Positions 62,295-64,000 of a stretch of 64,000 nucleotides of DNA are shown piece after piece (the stretch's first letter is position 1; each line of letters starts with the position of its first letter). The notes under the pieces were generated by a model, which was given only the letters and a program-made list of their open reading frames with translations, had not been told where the DNA came from and did not search any database. Made by a program: the position numbers and the translations under genes. The stretch is from Begonia masoniana (lineage: Eukaryota; Streptophyta; Magnoliopsida; Cucurbitales; Begoniaceae): NCBI GenBank assembly GCA_022432975.1, contig CM039515.1, forward strand, positions 21,470,923-21,534,922, given 5' to 3'.

Positions 62295-62459
62295 GTTTAG
62301 GAATTTTGAAAAAAAATCTATTAAATTTAATTGAAAAATTGACGGTAGGGTTTAAATTGCAAACGTTTTATACGTTAGGGTTTGATTGGATACAAAAAAA
62401 ACGTTAGGTACCAAATGGTCACTAACCCCATACGTTGGAGTCTAAATGGTACTTTTCCC
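62290..62459 (-). repeat. MULE right terminal inverted repeat
   Basis: This is the reverse complement of the left repeat, with only a handful of mismatches, mostly C/T. Confidence 0.9.
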
Positions 62460-62537
62460 AAAAAATAATAATAGTCCATGTTTTGAAATGTCCCGGAGTG
62501 ATAGCTCCTCGACCCCGATCGGGTCCGGGGCTGTCAC

Positions 62538-64000
62538 ATTACCCATGTGATTTTAAAAACTTATTTTAAAATCACAAATAACCATAAATAGAATTATTAG
62601 TCTAAAAAAATATTTTTTAGAAATATGTAATTTTAAAATATAAACATTTTACATTAAAATTGTATTAAATTTAGATTATAAAAGAATAAAAGAATATATC
62701 TTTTTATAAACGCTTTTACTCTGTTACTCATGTCTTTATCTCAACATCCTTAGCTCAGGATCAAGTTCTTTTCGAAATCTTTAAAATCGTCAAGTCTTCT
62801 TTGAAAATATTTTCACTTAAATTCCTGACATGTAAGAATTAAATTTACGAGAATAATATACTCTTATATTTGTGGAGAGACGCCTCTCTTCGATTTTAGA
62901 AAATATTTTTCTAAAAAATGAATACGAGAAATGATTAGATCTCTCACTTCTTTGTCAAATCACATTTGACATTTTTATAGATATCTCTTTAAAAAAATAG
63001 ATTTATTTCAATAAAAACTAATTAAAAAAAAAAACAAATCTTAACTAATCAAATCTACTAGATTTCATCATCAAGTGATTAATCTAATAAATCAAATTTA
63101 TTGATTACTCATAAAATCTACAAAAAATAGAATAAATTTATAAAAATAACTTTTCAAGATAATATATCTTATGAGATTTTAAATAAACTACAAGTCAATT
63201 GTATATCAAATCTATCTGATCAGATTTTTTAAATCTACTTTTCAATCAAATTTCAAAAATATGATTTTGACAGTTTGTTAAATAACAAACTTCAATTTAA
63301 ATTTGAAGATGAAATCTCATCCGATGAGATTCTTCAAATCTAATTTAAATACCATAAAATAATCTCATCTAATGAGACATTTTATTTTAAATTCAAAATA
63401 TAAAAACTATTTATATATTTTGAATAACAATATATTCATTTTAATGATTATAAATGATTAATCATTTGTATATTTATTCTTGTAACATGAAAATTTGAAT
63501 AGTGATATAAGATGACAGAGGGACCAATAAACTTATAGTCCTAAGCTCCAATAATATTTATTAATTAATATAAACTGTTTATATTAATTAACACAATTAA
63601 TAACTCTACTATTTATATTAATTAACACAATTATTAACTCTAGAGTAATTACACTAAATACCTAGAGTTGCACTCTTAGAACTATAGAGTATATTTACTC
63701 AAAGTAATATTCATTGATATATTCATTACATATGTATTAATATTTCATTAAGATTCGTAATAGAGTTAGGTATAAAATCCGTTAACCTCTCATATTATAT
63801 TTTTATCCTTGACTACAATTAGTTATTAATTAAATAATTAATTCATAACATTTATGGTTTTCTGCACTAATTATTCAATCTCTTAACTAACAAATAAGAG
63901 AATCTTGTATTATGGATTTCATTGTATCAATGTTAGCATTCTCATCCAGTCATTTAATTTATTTTCAAAATACAAGGTTTATTTAATGTAGCACGTATAA
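62538..64000. other. AT-rich DNA without recognisable genes
   Basis: About 1.46 kb of very AT-rich sequence follows the TGTCACA terminus of the H-like LTR. There is no primer site, no open frame of note and no motif of the elements described here. Short palindromes recur (AATCTCATCCGATGAGATT near 63310, ATCTGATCAGAT near 63218) and ATTAATTAATA-type runs repeat at 63560-63640. It could be old non-coding repeat or intergenic DNA; I cannot assign it. Confidence 0.6.

Larger units (their letters stand above)
60318..62459. mobile_element. Pack-MULE-like element
   Basis: This 2142-bp element has terminal inverted repeats of at least 180 bp, beginning GGGAAAAGTACCATTTAGAC at both ends and about 97 percent alike by eye. 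It has a perfect 9-bp duplication AAAAAATAA (60309-60317 and 62460-62468), the size typical of Mutator-like elements. No transposase is visible. The interior includes an LRR receptor-kinase fragment and exon-like sequence on the other strand, which is what defines a Pack-MULE. Confidence 0.88.
59894..62537 (+). repeat. H-like LTR, 3' part, carrying a MULE
   Basis: The stretches 59894-60317 and 62460-62537 match the 3' portion of H (compare 47250-47661): repeated TCTTCC/TTCTG stretches, CCAGAGAA with CTCTCTCTGT, a run of A, TGTCCCGGAGTGATAGC and GGGGCTGTCACA. Similarity is partial, so it is a relative and not a copy. Its 5' part is missing and it abuts E's integrase. The MULE lies near its end. 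Confidence 0.68.

Noticed and set aside
62538..64000. An additional LTR element or gene in the AT-rich tail
   Set aside because: A TGTAACATG at 63480 resembles an LTR terminus, but no second copy, primer site, polypurine tract or coding motif is visible.

Overview
This window is plant nuclear DNA, almost certainly from a repeat-rich, probably pericentromeric, region of an angiosperm chromosome. I cannot name the species. The evidence is a stack of Ty3/gypsy LTR retrotransposons with initiator-methionine tRNA primer sites, chromovirus-type gag-pol polyproteins ending in a chromodomain-like tail, a Pack-MULE with 9-bp target duplication, and plant-type LRR receptor-kinase sequence inside that MULE. 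I see no free-standing host gene, rRNA, tRNA or CRISPR array.

Layout, read as a nest (names are mine). The oldest layer is element E (24062-26208 and 58406-59893; its 5' part lies left of the window). Element AC (1-24061) appears to sit in E's gag. AC is itself split by element B (1327-17909), which has a perfect 5-bp duplication AGGGG. B's 5' LTR is rearranged: it holds 1.9 kb of pure A, about 102 copies of a 26-bp repeat, and an inverted LTR fragment J (6250-8715) with about 35 copies of a 53-bp repeat. E's pol is split by element F (26209-58405, duplication CCATG). F's 5' LTR received element D (26508-36575, minus strand, duplication TTTGT) and element G (36752-49327). G's 3' LTR received a solo LTR H (44905-47661, duplication TGTTG). 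E ends against an H-like LTR piece (59894-62537) that carries a Pack-MULE (60318-62459, 9-bp duplication). The window ends in AT-rich DNA without recognisable genes.

Only D has an uninterrupted gag-pol (1488 codons), with two almost identical LTRs; it is the youngest and the only plausible autonomous copy. AC has two nonsense codons, while B, E, F and G are decayed, mostly by C-to-T type changes such as CAG to TAG. Gag would form the particle. Protease, reverse transcriptase/RNase H and integrase would mature and copy the RNA and insert the cDNA, and the C-terminal chromodomain-like tail probably biases insertion into heterochromatin.

The most unusual signal is in the LTRs. Four otherwise dissimilar LTR lineages (B/AC/J, F/G, H, D) share an ordered set of boxes: a TATA-like box, a pyrimidine-rich leader ending in a 5' splice-site match, a very short exon-like block ending in GTAAGT, a CCTACATC box, a CATGCATCA box, a G/C-rich foldable segment, a branch-point-like CTTACT followed by GATGTAG/GTGA, and then arrays rich in TGACGTCA or CGGATGATGT. 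A second intron-like segment of 60-64 nt lies between primer site and gag ATG in all five elements where that region is visible. This suggests a spliced leader built into the LTRs; it is an inference from sequence only.
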